From: Pseudomonadota bacterium
GTDB taxonomy: Bacteria; Pseudomonadota; Gammaproteobacteria; Steroidobacterales; Steroidobacteraceae
Assembly (NCBI GenBank): GCA_037200975.1
Contig: JBBCGI010000001.1
Span: 3,189,501 to 3,253,500 of the forward strand
Length of the DNA: 64,000 nucleotides
Direction of reading: 5' to 3'
Positions 61,746 to 64,000 of the stretch are shown here, piece by piece. Positions within the stretch are counted from its first letter, which is position 1, and the number at the start of each line of letters is the position of its first letter. The translations under genes were made by a program, and so were the position numbers. The notes below the pieces were generated by a model. The model made no database searches and had not been told where the DNA came from. It saw only the letters and a list, made by a program, of their open reading frames with translations.

Positions 61746-62492
61746 ATGAGTGAACGATTGCAAAAGTTGCTGGCGGGGGCGGGGCACGGATCTCGCCGCG
61801 GCATCGAAGAATGGATCCGTGCCGGGCGCGTGACCGTCAACGATCGGGTCGCCGCGCTCGGCGATCGCGCAACCGACAGCGATCGCATCTGCCTCGACGG
61901 CAAACCGCTCGATCTCGGTGGCAGCGCCGAAAGCGTCGAAGTGCTGCTGTATCACAAGCCCGTCGGCGAGGTGACGACGCGCAGCGATCCGGAAAACCGC
62001 CCCACCGTTTTCGAACGGCTGCCGCAGCCGCGCAGCGGGCGCTGGATCGTCGTGGGCCGCCTCGATGTGAATACCTCCGGGCTGCTGCTGTTCACCAACG
62101 ACGGCGAACTGGCGCACCGACTCATGCACCCCTCGAGCGAAGTGCGGCGCGAATACCTCGTGCGCCTGCGCGGCACGCCGGGTGCCGACGTCCTCGACCG
62201 GCTGCGCCGCGGCGTCGAGCTCGAAGACGGGCGTGCCAACTTCGATTCGATCGAACCGGAATCCACTGAAGGCAGCCACTCCTGGTACCGGGTTGGCCTG
62301 CACGAAGGACGTAACCGCGAGGTGCGGCGCCTGTTCGAGCACGAGGGCTTCGTGGTCAGCCGATTGAGCCGTCTGCGATACGGTTCAATCGAATTACCGC
62401 GCGATTTACCCGGCGGCGCGTTCATTCACCTCAATGCGGCCAGCATCGAGGGTCTGAGGCGGCTGGCATCGCCCCCCGCGCCGGGCGGTTGA
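61746..62492 (+). CDS. RluB/RsuA-type rRNA pseudouridine synthase
   Basis: 248 residues from the ATG at 61746. An S4 RNA-binding domain (about residues 1-55: ERLQKLLAGAGHGSRRGIEEWI) precedes the RsuA-family catalytic domain with the aspartate in VGRLDVNTSGLLLFTNDGELAHRL. Later EGRNREVRRLFEHEGF is also typical. RluB modifies the 23S rRNA peptidyl-transferase region; RluE/RluF are alternatives, but the combination of S4 domain and sequence favours RluB. A frame upstream to 61704 adds 14 residues without a better start. Confidence 0.9.
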   Translation: MSERLQKLLAGAGHGSRRGIEEWIRAGRVTVNDRVAALGDRATDSDRICLDGKPLDLGGSAESVEVLLYHKPVGEVTTRSDPENRPTVFERLPQPRSGRWIVVGRLDVNTSGLLLFTNDGELAHRLMHPSSEVRREYLVRLRGTPGADVLDRLRRGVELEDGRANFDSIEPESTEGSHSWYRVGLHEGRNREVRRLFEHEGFVVSRLSRLRYGSIELPRDLPGGAFIHLNAASIEGLRRLASPPAPGG

Positions 62493-62643
62493 GTCGCGCG
62501 CCGGTTTAGCCTGTCGCCGCATGAAAACGGCAGTGGCTTGTTGTGTCCTGGTGCTTGGGGACAGTGCCTTCAAAAGACCGAACGAAGCCATTGGCCGGCG
62601 TATCGGGCATTCGAAGCCCCGGTTGCCCTGTTTCAGTCCCGCG

Positions 62644-62661
62644 CACATCTATATAGATGTG
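62644..62661. promoter_or_regulatory. Perfect 18-base palindrome upstream of the tRNA-tuf operon
   Basis: CACATCTATATAGATGTG is a perfect palindrome with no loop bases, so it is more likely a protein-binding site than an RNA hairpin. It lies about 90 bases before the TTGACA box. The rest of 62493-62733 holds a GGGGACAGTGCC word at about 62.56 kb and no gene. Confidence 0.4.
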
Positions 62662-62733
62662 TCGGGCTGCCGGCCGGCGTGCGGGGGCCGGGTATTGAGC
62701 CTTCGAGTCACAGCAAAATACGAGCCAATGCCG

Positions 62734-62762
62734 TTGACACTCCGGGGGGTCGAAACGAGAAT
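62734..62762 (+). promoter_or_regulatory. Sigma-70 promoter of the tRNA-tuf operon
   Basis: TTGACA at 62734-62739, a 17-base spacer and GAGAAT at 62757-62762, 19 bases before tRNA-Tyr. The GC-rich stretch after the -10 box (ACGCGG) resembles the discriminator of stringently controlled stable-RNA promoters. Confidence 0.65.
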
Positions 62763-62781
62763 ACGCGGCTCGATTTTCCTG

Positions 62782-62867
<86 letters not shown>

Positions 62868-62950
62868 TTGGATTGGGTGGAATCGTTTCAGGTAGGTAGC
62901 TAGTCGGGGATTGCGAGCAAGGTTGTGGGCGTTAAGCCTCGGCGTCATCG

Positions 62951-63024
<74 letters not shown>

Positions 63025-63030
63025 GTGAAT

Positions 63031-63106
63031 GCTCACGTAGCTCAGTTGGTAGAGCACGTCCTTGGTAAGGACGAGGTCAGCGGTTCAATCCCGCTCGTGA
63101 GCTCCA
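63031..63106 (+). tRNA. tRNA-Thr (GGU)
   Basis: 76 bases with acceptor strands GCTCACG and CGTGAGC, discriminator T and encoded CCA. The anticodon loop is TTGGTAA (anticodon GGT). This is a different threonine tRNA from the UGU fragment at 1493-1537. Confidence 0.97.
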
Positions 63107-63166
63107 GTTCGGCTGGGTATCTCGGTAGTAGTAGTTAGTCAGGCATCAGGTTCAGAGGTTATCGCC

Positions 63167-64000
<834 letters not shown>

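Overview
This 64 kb window is GC-rich (roughly 65%) chromosomal DNA of a Gram-negative bacterium. TonB-dependent receptors, type IV pilus genes, an RND pump, a two-partner secretion pair and the tRNA-Tyr / tRNA-Gly / tRNA-Thr / tuf order at the right end point to a gammaproteobacterium, probably near Xanthomonadales/Steroidobacterales. The affiliation is inference; no rRNA is present.

Left edge (1-1.54 kb): the end of a probable integrated element. It holds a partial gene, an unrecognised membrane protein followed in frame by a SEC-C motif beyond its stop codon, and a 3' fragment of tRNA-Thr(UGU) that looks like an attachment site. Next comes a zinc-ribbon membrane protein.

2.1-7.7 kb (minus): a tightly packed four-gene unit: exported tandem OsmC-like protein, TonB-dependent receptor, DUF1684 protein and TlpA-type thiol oxidoreductase. 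8.2-9.1 kb: a PanE-like reductase.

9.4-26.4 kb: a TpsB outer-membrane transporter and its 5,074-residue TpsA exoprotein, which alone fills about a quarter of the window. MsrA and an AraC-type regulator follow on the minus strand.

27.6-41.4 kb: an N-acetylglucosamine/chitin-oligomer locus. nagA, nagB-II and a GntR regulator form an overlapping minus-strand operon. Divergent from it are a NagP-like TonB-dependent receptor, a TPR-sulfotransferase, a GH20 hexosaminidase, a fused EIIA-HPr-EI protein and a NagE-type EIICB. Together they form a route: outer-membrane uptake, cleavage to GlcNAc, PTS phosphorylation, deacetylation, deamination. The divergent promoter region carries two arrays of short elements spaced exactly 11 bp apart.

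41.4-49.2 kb: an intergenic region with a duplicated RNA-like motif and a TetR-type palindrome, an RND adaptor/permease pair, a degenerate EAL protein, a PilZ protein and an exported EEP-family hydrolase.

49.3-56.4 kb (minus): the minor-pilin operon fimT-pilV-pilW-pilX-(new small secreted protein)-pilY1-pilE.

56.6-64.0 kb: lemA and an M48 protease, a cysK/metX-family operon, an RluB-type pseudouridine synthase, and the tyrT-glyT-thrT-tuf operon, cut by the window end.

Across the whole window the heptamers CTATCTA and CTAACTA occur far more often than base composition predicts, in several reading frames and between genes. All coordinates and counts were made by eye.
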